Source: Syntrophobacteraceae bacterium
Lineage (GTDB): Bacteria; Desulfobacterota; Syntrophobacteria; Syntrophobacterales; Syntrophobacteraceae
Assembly (NCBI GenBank): GCA_025453975.1
Contig: JALOPI010000004.1
Coordinates: forward strand, 1-64,000
Direction: 5' to 3'
Length of the DNA stretch: 64,000 bases
In this document: piece after piece, positions 35,577 through 44,528 of the stretch
Position numbering within the stretch: the stretch's first letter is position 1
Layout of the letters: each line of letters opens with the position of its first letter
Made by a program: the position numbers and the translations under genes
The notes under the pieces: generated by a model
Database searches by the model: none
Seen by the model: the letters and a program-made list of their open reading frames with translations, nothing else
What the model was told of the DNA's origin: nothing

Positions 35577-37256
35577 CTAGTGCTGCATCTCCAGCAGATG
35601 GTCCACGTTGAGAACTTCCACCTCTTCTCCGTGGTCCAGATGAATCCGCCCGAGGATAACCGAAGGCTCCGAAGCCAGATGGATGGTCTCGTGGATCAGA
35701 TCGATATTGCCGGTTTCAGACCAGATGATGCCATGCTGGCTGCCGTTGCTGACGAGCACCGTCCCCTTGACCTGATCGGGGCTGGGCTCCGCGTGGCCCA
35801 GGCCGTTGAAGTGCAAGGGAATGAACTGAAAGGTTTGAAGAGCCCGGGCGGGAAGTCCCATCCAGGTCCCAAAGAGGCCTGCCTTGATGTTCCGGAATAG
35901 CGGTTTGAAATCCTTGAGTCGTGCGTAGCCGCGGCTGAGGATGTTCTTCATCTTCTTCCCGTTGATGGACTGTACTTTGACAATGCTCGCCGAGAGGACG
36001 GCGTACTTGCGGCCCGCCAGGGTGATGAGGCAGACTTGCTCCCGCTGGACGCGATGAGGGGAGGAGGATGTCTCGGCGGCCACGGAGGAGGGACTGGAGG
36101 GGAGGTCCGGGAGCCCGCTCCTGTCATTGCCCGACGCGGAGCCGGAGGCCAGACCGTCGTCCTTCCACCGGATTCCTCGAGATTGGACCGTCACTGTCAT
36201 GCGAGACCAGAAGGACTCCTGCGCGCGGATGGATGAGAGCTGCTGCTCCAGGCTGGACCGAACGGATTTGATCCGGTTCGTCAGTGGAGCCAGTGCCGGT
36301 TTCGATACCAGGATCTCTTCGAGCTGGAAGAGCCGCCGGTGGATGTCCTGAATACCCTGAAGCGTACCACGGAGCTGCTGCCGTGCCTGGTCGACCCAGT
36401 CGCCAAAGTCTTCCGGGCTGCCTTCCAATGCGCTCATTTCCATGGGAGGCTCGGGCTCTCCCGAATGAGCGGCATCCGACGCCGGGGATGCCAGGCCTGT
36501 CCTGGTGGATTCGGCCGGCCTGGGCTCTCCCGGGGCCTGGCTGTTTCTGATGGCCTGCACGCGCGCGATGAGCGCCTTCAATTCGCCTCGGTCCCCGGGG
36601 GTGAGACCCTCTCTTCCTGCCAGCAGGAAGCGCTTCAGGAGTCCCTGCGCGTCCCTCATGACCTCGATGAGCTGGGGCGAAATGCTGTCTGGTCTCGAAG
36701 ATACCCGCTGGAGCACGGCTTTCATGATCTTATAAAGTGATTCGGTTTCGGGAGCCTTGAGGCAGTGAGGCTCGAGCTTGGTCAGTACCTCGCCCAGAGC
36801 GGAGACGTTGGGAGAGGAATAATCCCAGTCGAAGCTGAGATAGGAAGCTTGAAAAGTTTCCAGGAGGGGCTGGAGATCGTCCCGGGATTCCTCGGGGGAT
36901 TCCAGAACCAGGGTGAGCCCCTCGGGCTCGTCAGGCACCGTGGCATCCATTCGAGCCACGGGCTCCACCCTTGTTGGCTCGGCGGCCGGCTGACCGAAAG
37001 ACAGGATGAGCTCTTCGGCCTCGATGGCAGCTGGAGCGGGGGCGAGAACCGCGGCTGGAACGGATGGGATTTCCACGACGGTGGGTTTTGGGGGTTCCAC
37101 TGCCATGGGGGAAGGCGCAGGCTGGCCTTTCGCTTCCACGTCGTTTCCGAATGGTATGAACAGGTTATCGATCTCTTTCTCGATTTCGAGCTCGAAGGCC
37201 CTGATGTCAAGCTCCAGACCGGTTTGAGCGCTCTCTGTGGTTTTGGCTTCCAGCAT
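35577..37256 (-). CDS. Protein with C-terminal CheW-like domain, long linker and coiled coil
   Basis: The 559-aa protein starts with an acidic stretch and a short motif EIEKEIDNLFIPFGN, then a Pro/Ala-rich linker (about 45-115), a helical region (about 120-240) and a coiled coil (about 285-350). The last 150 residues resemble a CheW domain: QVCLITLAGRKYAVLSASIV, KGTVLVSNGSQHGIIWSE and the closing GRIHLDHGEEVEVLNVDHLL. CheW domains dock chemoreceptors and CheA; here there is no receptor or CheA nearby. It lies between the MglA-like GTPase (82 nt upstream) and the pseudokinase. A GAGGAAGAGG site precedes the ATG. The CheW call is by eye and needs profile confirmation. Confidence 0.6.
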   Translation of the reverse strand: MLEAKTTESAQTGLELDIRAFELEIEKEIDNLFIPFGNDVEAKGQPAPSPMAVEPPKPTVVEIPSVPAAVLAPAPAAIEAEELILSFGQPAAEPTRVEPVARMDATVPDEPEGLTLVLESPEESRDDLQPLLETFQASYLSFDWDYSSPNVSALGEVLTKLEPHCLKAPETESLYKIMKAVLQRVSSRPDSISPQLIEVMRDAQGLLKRFLLAGREGLTPGDRGELKALIARVQAIRNSQAPGEPRPAESTRTGLASPASDAAHSGEPEPPMEMSALEGSPEDFGDWVDQARQQLRGTLQGIQDIHRRLFQLEEILVSKPALAPLTNRIKSVRSSLEQQLSSIRAQESFWSRMTVTVQSRGIRWKDDGLASGSASGNDRSGLPDLPSSPSSVAAETSSSPHRVQREQVCLITLAGRKYAVLSASIVKVQSINGKKMKNILSRGYARLKDFKPLFRNIKAGLFGTWMGLPARALQTFQFIPLHFNGLGHAEPSPDQVKGTVLVSNGSQHGIIWSETGNIDLIHETIHLASEPSVILGRIHLDHGEEVEVLNVDHLLEMQH

Positions 37257-37337
37257 GATCCTCTTCCTCTTCTTGCGAGCTGTATGGCTCTATTCTTGAC
37301 AACAGCATGACGGAAAGGTTGAGCCTCACCCGTTTCG

Positions 37338-37955
37338 TCACCTGGCTTCGCCGCGTACCTTTTGAACCACGCCCTTCACGGTGAGCTTGCTGATCTCTCG
37401 CAAGGTCTCATAGACTCCGACCCCCTTGACGGCGCTCGCCTCGAAAGTCGGTACTTTCAATTCCCGGTTCAGGTCCTCCTCCATCTCCTCGACGGTCAGA
37501 AGCGGCACATTGGAGCTGGCGAGATCCCGTTTGTTGTATTGAAGCACCAGGGGAACATGGCGGATGTCCAGACCCTCTTCCTGGAGATTCTCCTCGAGAT
37601 TTCTCAGACTCTCGATATTCTTCTGCCGCTGAATGCGCAAGGAATCGGCCACGAACACGACCCCGTCCACGCCCCGCAGGACGAGCTTGCGTGTGGTGTT
37701 GTACATGACCTGTCCAGGGACGGTGTAAAGCTGGATGCGGATGCTCAGATTGAGGATTTTCCCCAGACTGAGGGGAAGGAAATCGAAGAAGAGCGTGCGG
37801 TCGCCCTTGGTGTCGATGGTGACCATCTTGCCACAGACCTGCTTGGACATGGACTCGTGCACCAGCAAGAGGTTCGTGGTCTTCCCACCTCGCCCCGGCC
37901 CGTAGTAAACGATCTTTGCCTGAATTTCCTTTTTGCCCAGGTCTATAAATGCCAC
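37338..37955 (-). CDS. mglA: MglA-like small GTPase
   Basis: The 205-aa Ras-like GTPase has the P-loop YYGPGRGGKTTNLL, the MglA switch signature TVPGQVMYNTTRKLVLRG (PGQ instead of AGQ), GVDGVVFVADSL and the guanine-specificity motif NKRD. MglA of Myxococcus sets the leading pole and acts on type IV pili and gliding motors; its GAP is the roadblock protein MglB. The GTG start at 37955 has GGAAGG 7-10 nt upstream and overlaps the roadblock gene by 13 nt, so the two are likely translated together. Confidence 0.93.
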   Translation of the reverse strand: MAFIDLGKKEIQAKIVYYGPGRGGKTTNLLLVHESMSKQVCGKMVTIDTKGDRTLFFDFLPLSLGKILNLSIRIQLYTVPGQVMYNTTRKLVLRGVDGVVFVADSLRIQRQKNIESLRNLEENLQEEGLDIRHVPLVLQYNKRDLASSNVPLLTVEEMEEDLNRELKVPTFEASAVKGVGVYETLREISKLTVKGVVQKVRGEAR

Positions 37956-38359
37956 CGCTCACTTCCTTCCTTTGAATTCAGTATGGCCGTGAGCTGATCG
38001 ATGGCATTGGTCGATCGCAATCGGATCAGCCCCAGGGAGACATTGTCATCGAAAAAGGTGATGATGATGTGGTTGTCTCCCAGCTTACTGAAGTGAATGT
38101 TTGTCTTGTCACCCTTGTGGAAGAGCAGTGAAAAATCCGTCTCACCCACGAGGCGAGCGATCTCCGCCGTGGCTGCGAAATTTGCGGCCAGCAGCACGGC
38201 GAGGGAGAGGATGTCGGACACCTGGAGGGTTCCCTGCTCCACGATGAGGTTGCCAGACATATCGACGATGATGACATGGTGGGCACCGGCTTCAATCAGG
38301 TCTCGTTGGATGATGCTTTCCAACCGTTCAGTTTTCTCTCTGGTCAGGACTAAGTTCAT
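37943..38359 (-). CDS. mglB: Roadblock/LC7-domain protein, MglB-like
   Basis: The 138-aa protein is one roadblock/LC7 domain, with the IIQRDLIEAGAHHVIIVDMSGNLIVEQG opening strand pair abbreviated here as DLIEAGAHHVIIVDMSGNL, the central helix LSLAVLLAANFAATAEIARL and the strand TNIHFSKLGDNHIIITFF. Such dimers bind MglA and stimulate its GTPase. The overlapping reading frames make it the natural partner of the GTPase that follows. Homology to MglB proper is by family and context; it could be a more distant roadblock regulator. Confidence 0.85.
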   Translation of the reverse strand: MNLVLTREKTERLESIIQRDLIEAGAHHVIIVDMSGNLIVEQGTLQVSDILSLAVLLAANFAATAEIARLVGETDFSLLFHKGDKTNIHFSKLGDNHIIITFFDDNVSLGLIRLRSTNAIDQLTAILNSKEGSERWHL

Positions 38360-38615
38360 TACCGGTTCTGCCTTTTCGGATGAATTTCGGATGCGTGTCT
38401 ACCGCCAGTAGGCCTCGTTGGCATCCCAGCCTGATTGAAGATGCCAGAACTGCTTTGCCCCTCATTATCGGCACAACACCTGGATCGCATGATGTTTCAG
38501 TTCGGTAAAAAGTGAGAAAAGGGGTAAGCTTTTGGTGTGGGCGGATTTTTCGCTTCCATGGGTCGCTGGGGGGGCGGCTCGTTGCAGAGCCGGGCGCTGC
38601 CCGGCCGTGCATGGC

Positions 38616-39476
38616 TCATGAGGACATGTCCTCGTCGCGCTGGCGCAGGGATTCCACCATGAGATGCTCGATGGGCTTGTCGATGGTGGTGGGCGGGGGG
38701 GTGCCGAAGGGGAGCGTTTCAAAGCTCCCGCAGTCCCAGCTCAGGATCTCGTAAATGGCCGCTTCGCCAGTGTTTTGATCGGTTTCGGCGTGGACGACCT
38801 CCCCGGACCTGATGAAAACCGTCCCGGAGCCCCCCGGTGCTCCGACACGGAGGCGCAGATCCGATCGGGAATAACAGAATATCTGAATCACCTCGGCCAG
38901 TCCGACGCAGGTGAGGGTTCCATCGAATCCCAGAGCGGCCGGGTCGGATGAAGGGATGGATGCCTGGTTTTCCAGGAGGGTGCCCGAGAGATTGGCTCCA
39001 TCGAGGATCGCTCCCCGGAGATTGGCCATGCGCAGGTTCGCGCGGGTCAGGTTGGCATGGCGCAGGACGGCGCCTTCCAGGTTGGCGCCCTCCAGATCGG
39101 CCCCCTCGAGAACGGCTCCCTCCAGGTTGACCTTGACGAGGATCGTTCCCACCAGGCGGGCCCCCTGGAGGGTCGCTCCCCGAAGGTTGGCCCGTCGGAG
39201 ATTGGCACCGGTGATCTTGGTGTGGTCGAGGTTGGCTCCCTCCAGGTTCGTCCCGATTATGCTCGAGCCGTCCAGATTCGACCGCTGGAGATCGGCCCCG
39301 GCGAGGTTGGCTCCGCTCAGGTTGGAATGGGACAGGTTGGTGTGCCTGAGGTCGGCCCCCACGAGCCAGCCGGCGTTGGAAAGGTCGATCCTGGAGAGGT
39401 CCACTCCCTGGAGATAGGCCGGACCTCTTCCCGATATGACCGATACAAGGATTTGCTCTCGACTCAATTCCGCCAT
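38616..39476 (-). CDS. Pentapeptide-repeat protein with C-terminal DUF4388 domain
   Basis: The 286-aa protein has about 25 A(N/D)LxX pentapeptide repeats (residues about 20-170, such as LSGANLAGADLQRSNLDG), which fold as a right-handed quadrilateral beta helix. From about 190 to 280 it has a DUF4388 (PATAN-type) domain: LAEVIQIFCYSRSDLRLRV, GSGTVFIRSGEVVHAETD and GEAAIYEILSWDCGSF. DUF4388 occurs in signalling proteins of deltaproteobacteria and other phyla, often next to response regulators and roadblock proteins. It leads the GTPase gene cluster, 256 nt upstream of the roadblock gene. Confidence 0.85.
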   Translation of the reverse strand: MAELSREQILVSVISGRGPAYLQGVDLSRIDLSNAGWLVGADLRHTNLSHSNLSGANLAGADLQRSNLDGSSIIGTNLEGANLDHTKITGANLRRANLRGATLQGARLVGTILVKVNLEGAVLEGADLEGANLEGAVLRHANLTRANLRMANLRGAILDGANLSGTLLENQASIPSSDPAALGFDGTLTCVGLAEVIQIFCYSRSDLRLRVGAPGGSGTVFIRSGEVVHAETDQNTGEAAIYEILSWDCGSFETLPFGTPPPTTIDKPIEHLMVESLRQRDEDMSS

Positions 39477-39760
39477 GGGTCATTCTCCGCCAAAGGCCTG
39501 AAATGTGGCATACGGCAGCGCCCCCCTTGCTGTCGTCACCGGGGAGCGCATGGGGTGGTCATGATCAAATTCGGATTGAAGTCATGGCTTGTCAAATTTA
39601 AATATGCGGCACGCCACCCAATGGGCCGACAGCTCTGGCCCGGGCGATCCCTCCAGAGCCGAGAGGGGATTCCAGTCACGGGCTTCGATTTCCTGCCGCG
39701 CGGTTTCCCGGGGAGCCCACTGCGTGACGGGAGACTGCCTGCGGCCATCCACGGAGAATC

Positions 39761-40804
39761 ATGCACCAAAGCGCGCCCTCGGAGAGAGACGGAAATGAGA
39801 GCGGACCTGGGCTTGCGGGGGTCCTTGACCGCTATCCCGGCAAATTGAGCGCTTACGCGGCGAGCCTCATCCAACGCCGGGACGACCCCATCGGCCGGCA
39901 GTTCCTGCCGACGCTGGAGGAGCTGGACGATTCCTCGGGCTGGGTCGACCCCCTCGCCGAGGAAGCTCTCTCGCCCGTCAGGAGCCTGGTGCACCGATAC
40001 CCGAACCGGGCCTTGTGGCTGGTCTCTCACGAGTGCGCGGCCCACTGCCGCTTCTGCACCCGCAAGCGGAGATGGAAGGATGCCCGCCCGCTCTCCGAGG
40101 GTGACTTCGAGGCCGGGCTGGCTTACCTCGCCAGGAGCCCCGGGATTCGCGATGTGCTCCTTTCGGGAGGAGACCCGCTGCTGCTGCCGCTGGACCGGCT
40201 GGAGCGCATCATCTCCTCCCTCAGGGCCATTCCCCACCTGGAGGTGATCCGCATCGGCTCGCGGGCGCCAGGGGTGCTCCCCGGGGCGGTGACGCCCGAG
40301 CTGGCCTCGATGCTCAAGAAGTACCACCCGATCTTCATGAATCTGCATTTCAACCATCCCCGTGAGATCACGACGGCTTCCCGGCAGGCCTGTGCCCTCC
40401 TTGCCGATGCGGGAATCCCCCTTGGCAGCCAGACGGTCTTGCTGCGGGGAGTGAACGACGATGCCGCCATCCTCGGAGCCCTCTTCCACGGGCTGTTGAC
40501 CATGCGAGTTCGCCCCTACTACCTCATGCAGATGGATCTCACCGCGGGGACGGCTCATTTTCGCACGCCCATTTCCGCTGGACTGAGGATTCTTCAGTCG
40601 CTCCGGAACCACATCTCGGGCATCGCCATGCCCCAGTTCGTCATAGACCTTCCCGGAGGGCATGGTAAGGTCCCCCTGGTTCCCAACAGCATCCGGGCGA
40701 TTCACGAGGATCGGGCCGAGATCGTGAGCTACACCGGTGTCCAGTGTGACTACCCGCTGCTGGAGGGTGAGCATGAAGAGCTCCGCCGGCTTCATTTCGG
40801 CTGA
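39761..40804 (+). CDS. Radical SAM lysine 2,3-aminomutase family protein (KamA/EpmB-like)
   Basis: The 347-aa protein has the radical SAM cluster motif CAAHCRFC, the GGDPLLLPLDRLERI region and the PLP-lysine motif PGGHGKVPL of the KamA family. Its length is nearer to EpmB (which prepares beta-lysine for EF-P) than to the roughly 415-residue clostridial enzyme. No EF-P or EpmA gene lies in the window, so its substrate, lysine for EF-P, for osmolyte synthesis or another amino acid, is open. GGAG 4 nt before the ATG supports the start. Convergent with the lipocalin-like gene, 8 nt apart. Confidence 0.88.
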   Translation: MHQSAPSERDGNESGPGLAGVLDRYPGKLSAYAASLIQRRDDPIGRQFLPTLEELDDSSGWVDPLAEEALSPVRSLVHRYPNRALWLVSHECAAHCRFCTRKRRWKDARPLSEGDFEAGLAYLARSPGIRDVLLSGGDPLLLPLDRLERIISSLRAIPHLEVIRIGSRAPGVLPGAVTPELASMLKKYHPIFMNLHFNHPREITTASRQACALLADAGIPLGSQTVLLRGVNDDAAILGALFHGLLTMRVRPYYLMQMDLTAGTAHFRTPISAGLRILQSLRNHISGIAMPQFVIDLPGGHGKVPLVPNSIRAIHEDRAEIVSYTGVQCDYPLLEGEHEELRRLHFG

Positions 40805-40812
40805 GCTGGCGG

Positions 40813-41937
40813 TCAGAGCCGGGAATCCAGGGGCTGTGCATATCCGGTGAGCTCCATGTACCCGGATCCCTGAGCCGGCCTTCCTTTCACGCGGCCCTCG
40901 ACGGCAATGCTCCCCTCCCAGTAGGTGATGCGGGTGCTGCCGGGAGTGTGGAGCTCCTGATCCCGCATGCGCGGGACCACGCGAAGATCCATCTCGAGGG
41001 ATGGGATCTTGATGCGCCAGCTCAACGGATAATCGGCCTGAGAACGGGGGCTTTCCCATCGCTCCAGGATCTCCGGCTCCAGGTCCCGACGGGTCAGGTG
41101 GACGGCGTTCCCTTGGGGCGTCACGAAGGTTCCCGCCGACTGGTCGGTGTACCCGCCGTTGCGGTCCCTGAGGAGATAGACCATGAGCTCCGAGCCGTCG
41201 TCGAGCTGCAGGCTGAGCCAGTCCCAGCCCACCAGGTCGGCATCCAGAGGGGCGGAGCTGTGCTCGTGATCCATCCAGGCGAGCCCGCTCACGGCGATGG
41301 TCTCGTCGCCGATTCTGATCTGGCCCTGGACCTGAAGCCGAGTGATGGAATAGTAGCAGCTGGCCTGCTCCGGTCGCGGGCCTTTCCGGCTGTTGCCTCT
41401 CTGGCCGTGTGCGACGAGGGGCTTCAGAGGGATGGCCTCGAGCCGGATGCCGAAGCTTTCCGAGTCGGCTTCCAGGCGGTGGCGATCCATGCCGATGCCG
41501 GCCTTCCAGTCGAAGAGATGAACGGCCGCTCCGTCGGCGGTGGCCTCGGCTCCGGCCAGGGACAGAGCTCCCCTCGATACCCTTTCATCGTGATGAAATG
41601 TCTGCCGTGCGATATCGGAAACGGCCAGGTGCGCCAGGTAGACCTGCTGAGTGCGCCACGCGGAAGCTGGCTCTGGCCAGCTCTCCTCTGAGCCGGGAGG
41701 GCTGATCTGGCTTCGGAAGAACGTCAGCTGGAATCCGAAGGGTCTCCCGTCCTCGGACCGGAGGTTTCCCGTGTAATACCACCACTCCGTGCGATAGCCT
41801 GGATGAGGGCCGTGATCCCTCGGGAGAACCGGGTCGCAGGGTCCGGAAATCTGAAGGTAGCTGGAGGCCGGGGCGGCGGAAGCCGTGCCGGGTGCCCACG
41901 GGACCATCATGAGTACCAGGAAGAGGAACGGCATCAT
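40813..41937 (-). CDS. AttH/CrtC-like lipocalin-type exported protein
   Basis: The 374-aa protein has a signal peptide (MMPFLFLVLMMVPWAPGTASA) and two lipocalin-like beta domains with the family motifs GYRTEWWYYTGNLRSEDGRPFGFQLTFFR (shortened here to EWWYYTGNLRSEDGRPFG), AVSGLAWMDHEHSS and GWDWLSLQLDDGSELMVYLL. AttH-type proteins occur next to LolCDE-like ABC transporters, and the fold is shared with hydroxyneurosporene synthase (CrtC). It probably binds a lipid or lipophilic ligand in the periplasm. Its ATG overlaps the permease stop codon (ATGA), showing translational coupling. Confidence 0.85.
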   Translation of the reverse strand: MMPFLFLVLMMVPWAPGTASAAPASSYLQISGPCDPVLPRDHGPHPGYRTEWWYYTGNLRSEDGRPFGFQLTFFRSQISPPGSEESWPEPASAWRTQQVYLAHLAVSDIARQTFHHDERVSRGALSLAGAEATADGAAVHLFDWKAGIGMDRHRLEADSESFGIRLEAIPLKPLVAHGQRGNSRKGPRPEQASCYYSITRLQVQGQIRIGDETIAVSGLAWMDHEHSSAPLDADLVGWDWLSLQLDDGSELMVYLLRDRNGGYTDQSAGTFVTPQGNAVHLTRRDLEPEILERWESPRSQADYPLSWRIKIPSLEMDLRVVPRMRDQELHTPGSTRITYWEGSIAVEGRVKGRPAQGSGYMELTGYAQPLDSRL

Positions 41938-44528
41938 TTCTCCCTCAGCGCCAGGGCCGAAGATTTGGAAAGGACCAGCCGGGCTGCCGGCACGGAAGCC
42001 AGGAAGGCCGTGGCCAGGATCAAGGGCAGGGATGCGACGATCCCGGTCCAGTTCACTCCGTATATGAAAGTCCACCCAAAGGACTGCAGATTGATGACAT
42101 AAACGAGGAGGAGGGAAAGAACGAAGCCGCAGGCGCCTCCCAGCAGCTCCCCCGCTGCAACCATGAGAACGGACTCCCACAGGATCATGCCCCGGATCTG
42201 TCCCCTGCTGGCGCCCACCGCCAGGAGGGTGTGCAGCTGTTGGGTCCTTTCGAGCACCAGAACCGTCAGGGTCGACGTGATCCCGAGGGTCGCCACCACC
42301 AGGGCGATGACCAGGAGCACTCCGGTCACGGCGAAGGTCCTGTCGAACACGCGGAGGATCTCTCGCCGCAGCTCGCTTCCCAGCATCACCTCAACATCCA
42401 GGCCCCGCTCCACGCAAAATTGAAGGACCGAGCTTCGGAGCTGCCGCGGCTCCTCGTCGAAATCTCCGCCGGAGGCGAGGGCTATCCGGACGCCGCTCCA
42501 CGATCCGTCCCCCGTCAGCCTCTCCAGGGCCGGGAGCGAGAAGTGCGCCACCCCTCCGTGGGTGCGGTAATCCCTGAAGACGCCGAGGACGTTACGGTCC
42601 AGCTCAACACCTCGGATGACCATGCGAAACCGGCTTCCCACGCGAAGCCCCATCTGATTGGCCAGGACCTCCGAGACCAGAAAGCCCTCCCCCTGGACCA
42701 GCTTCGGCAGAATGGCGGTGAGATCTCCTTCCAGCATGAGGAGCTTTGCGTGCTTGAGGAACATCTCGAAATCGATGGCTTCGAGCTGGTAGAGTCTCGC
42801 ATTCCGGTGAAGCACGATGCGCCGGTACGGGGCGAGATCGAGGGGAGGGGAATGGCGGCGGAGATGGTCCACCAGGTCCTGGGGCACCGGATCCTTGTAT
42901 TGGTTGAGGGAGCTCATGCGGGGGGCGATGAAAAGGTCCCCGCTGATGCTCTGGGTCACCCAGGTTTCCACCGTGGTTCGAAAGCTGTGGATCATGATGT
43001 TGAGAGCCACGAAAAGCGCCACCGCGGTGATGAGCGCTCCCACGGACACGGCGGCCCGCTTGCCCGCATCCTTGAGGTACCGGCTTCCCAGGAACGCCGG
43101 CGTGCCCCCCAGTCTTCCGAGGAAGCCCGGCAGCACGGAGCCGATCCACTTGAGGACGGCGGGGGAAAAGAGGGAGAATCCCGTAAATAGCAGGAAAGTC
43201 GACGCATACCCAAAGACGGGAATCCCCAGGACGGGGCCGATGCGAGAAAGGGGCCACACGCCCAGGATCATGAGGATGGCCCAGAGAGCGGCGAAACGGC
43301 CCCCTCCCCCCCTCGAGTCACCGGTGACGAACATGATCATGGACTCGCGCGGCGGGACTCGCATGGCTTCCATGGCGGGTCTGGCCGAAGCGGCGAGGGC
43401 CACCGCCAGCGTCAGGACAAAGGAAAGGAAAAGCTCCTCCGGCGCCAGGGTCCATGCGTCCGGGGGCACCCTCGCGAAGAGGAGGCTGATGGTCGAGCGG
43501 ATGCTCTCCAGGAGCCGGGGAATGAGTGCGGAGCCCAGTGGAATGGCCAGGACCCATCCCATCGCTCCGAAGAAGGCACCTTCCAGCAGGAAGAGCGCCA
43601 GGATGGCGCGGGGCGAGGCTCCCAGGGATCCGAGGATGGCGATCTCGTGCCGGCGCGCCGTGGCGTTGAGTGTCACCAGGCTGAAGACCAGAAACATGCC
43701 CACGAACAGAGACACGAAGCTCAAGATGGAGAGGTTGAGCTGATAGGAACGGATCAGACTGGCGCCGCTGGATCTCATCTCCCCGGGGCGCTCGAGCACG
43801 AGGCCTTCCGGCAGATTTCTCAGGGGAGCACCGGGGCTTTGGATCGCGGCGCCCCTGAAGGCAAGATCGATCCGGTCCACGAAGCCATGGGCTCCCGTGA
43901 ATTCCTGAAAGGTGGCCAGGTCGCAGAGGGCCACCCGGCCGCCCTCGGCCAGGCCCATTCCCTCAGAGTGAAGAAGGCCCGAGATCTTGAATTCCTCGAT
44001 GGCGTTGACATGCTTCAAGGTGATCCTGTCACCCGGGCGAAGCCCCAGGCTCTCGGCCAGGGTGGGTCCCGCCAGCAGGGTGAAGGGCTCAGTGAGGATT
44101 TCCAGCCGCGATGCCGCCGAGAGCTCCGAGCCCGTCGACTCCGCCCCCCAGGCGCGCAGCGCCGAATCCAGAAGCGGGTCGAGCCCGATGAGCAGGAAAG
44201 GCTCGGACCCCGGCCGATCCGTCTGAACGTAGCTCGTGAGGAGCGGGGATGCGGCCTTGACGGATGGATCCCGGAGCAGGGCGGCCACGACGTTCTCCGG
44301 TACCCGGCCGCCGGGTCGGACCACTGTCCATTCGGTCTTTCCCGTGATGGAGTCCATGCTCTGGTGAAAGCTCCGCAGAGAAGCGTCCACCGCCAGCCGA
44401 ACACAGGTGAAGACCGCCGCGCCCAGGGCGACTCCGACGAGGACAGTCACAGTGCGCCAACGGTGCTGCATCATGTGCCGGAGGCTGAACCACACCCAGA
44501 GACGGAGCAGGAATCTCAGCTTTTCCAT
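41934..44528 (-). CDS. FtsX-type ABC transporter permease
   Basis: The 864-aa protein has the doubled MacB/FtsX permease layout: an N-terminal helix, a large periplasmic domain, three helices (about 240-400), a central pair of helices, a second periplasmic domain (about 500-730) and three C-terminal helices (LLVIALVVATLGITSTLTVL and following). It keeps the LGITSTLTVLVLERTQQLHTL and RGQIRGMILWESV motifs of LolC/FtsX-type permeases. It works with the ATPase just upstream (13-nt overlap) and the AttH-like protein just downstream, so it probably moves a lipid-like or lipoprotein cargo out of the inner membrane. Confidence 0.9.
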   Translation of the reverse strand: MEKLRFLLRLWVWFSLRHMMQHRWRTVTVLVGVALGAAVFTCVRLAVDASLRSFHQSMDSITGKTEWTVVRPGGRVPENVVAALLRDPSVKAASPLLTSYVQTDRPGSEPFLLIGLDPLLDSALRAWGAESTGSELSAASRLEILTEPFTLLAGPTLAESLGLRPGDRITLKHVNAIEEFKISGLLHSEGMGLAEGGRVALCDLATFQEFTGAHGFVDRIDLAFRGAAIQSPGAPLRNLPEGLVLERPGEMRSSGASLIRSYQLNLSILSFVSLFVGMFLVFSLVTLNATARRHEIAILGSLGASPRAILALFLLEGAFFGAMGWVLAIPLGSALIPRLLESIRSTISLLFARVPPDAWTLAPEELFLSFVLTLAVALAASARPAMEAMRVPPRESMIMFVTGDSRGGGGRFAALWAILMILGVWPLSRIGPVLGIPVFGYASTFLLFTGFSLFSPAVLKWIGSVLPGFLGRLGGTPAFLGSRYLKDAGKRAAVSVGALITAVALFVALNIMIHSFRTTVETWVTQSISGDLFIAPRMSSLNQYKDPVPQDLVDHLRRHSPPLDLAPYRRIVLHRNARLYQLEAIDFEMFLKHAKLLMLEGDLTAILPKLVQGEGFLVSEVLANQMGLRVGSRFRMVIRGVELDRNVLGVFRDYRTHGGVAHFSLPALERLTGDGSWSGVRIALASGGDFDEEPRQLRSSVLQFCVERGLDVEVMLGSELRREILRVFDRTFAVTGVLLVIALVVATLGITSTLTVLVLERTQQLHTLLAVGASRGQIRGMILWESVLMVAAGELLGGACGFVLSLLLVYVINLQSFGWTFIYGVNWTGIVASLPLILATAFLASVPAARLVLSKSSALALREK

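Noticed and set aside
39576-39604. Promoter TTGAAG-N17-TAAATA before the aminomutase gene
   Set aside because: Spacing is right but both boxes match consensus poorly, so it is not listed as a feature.
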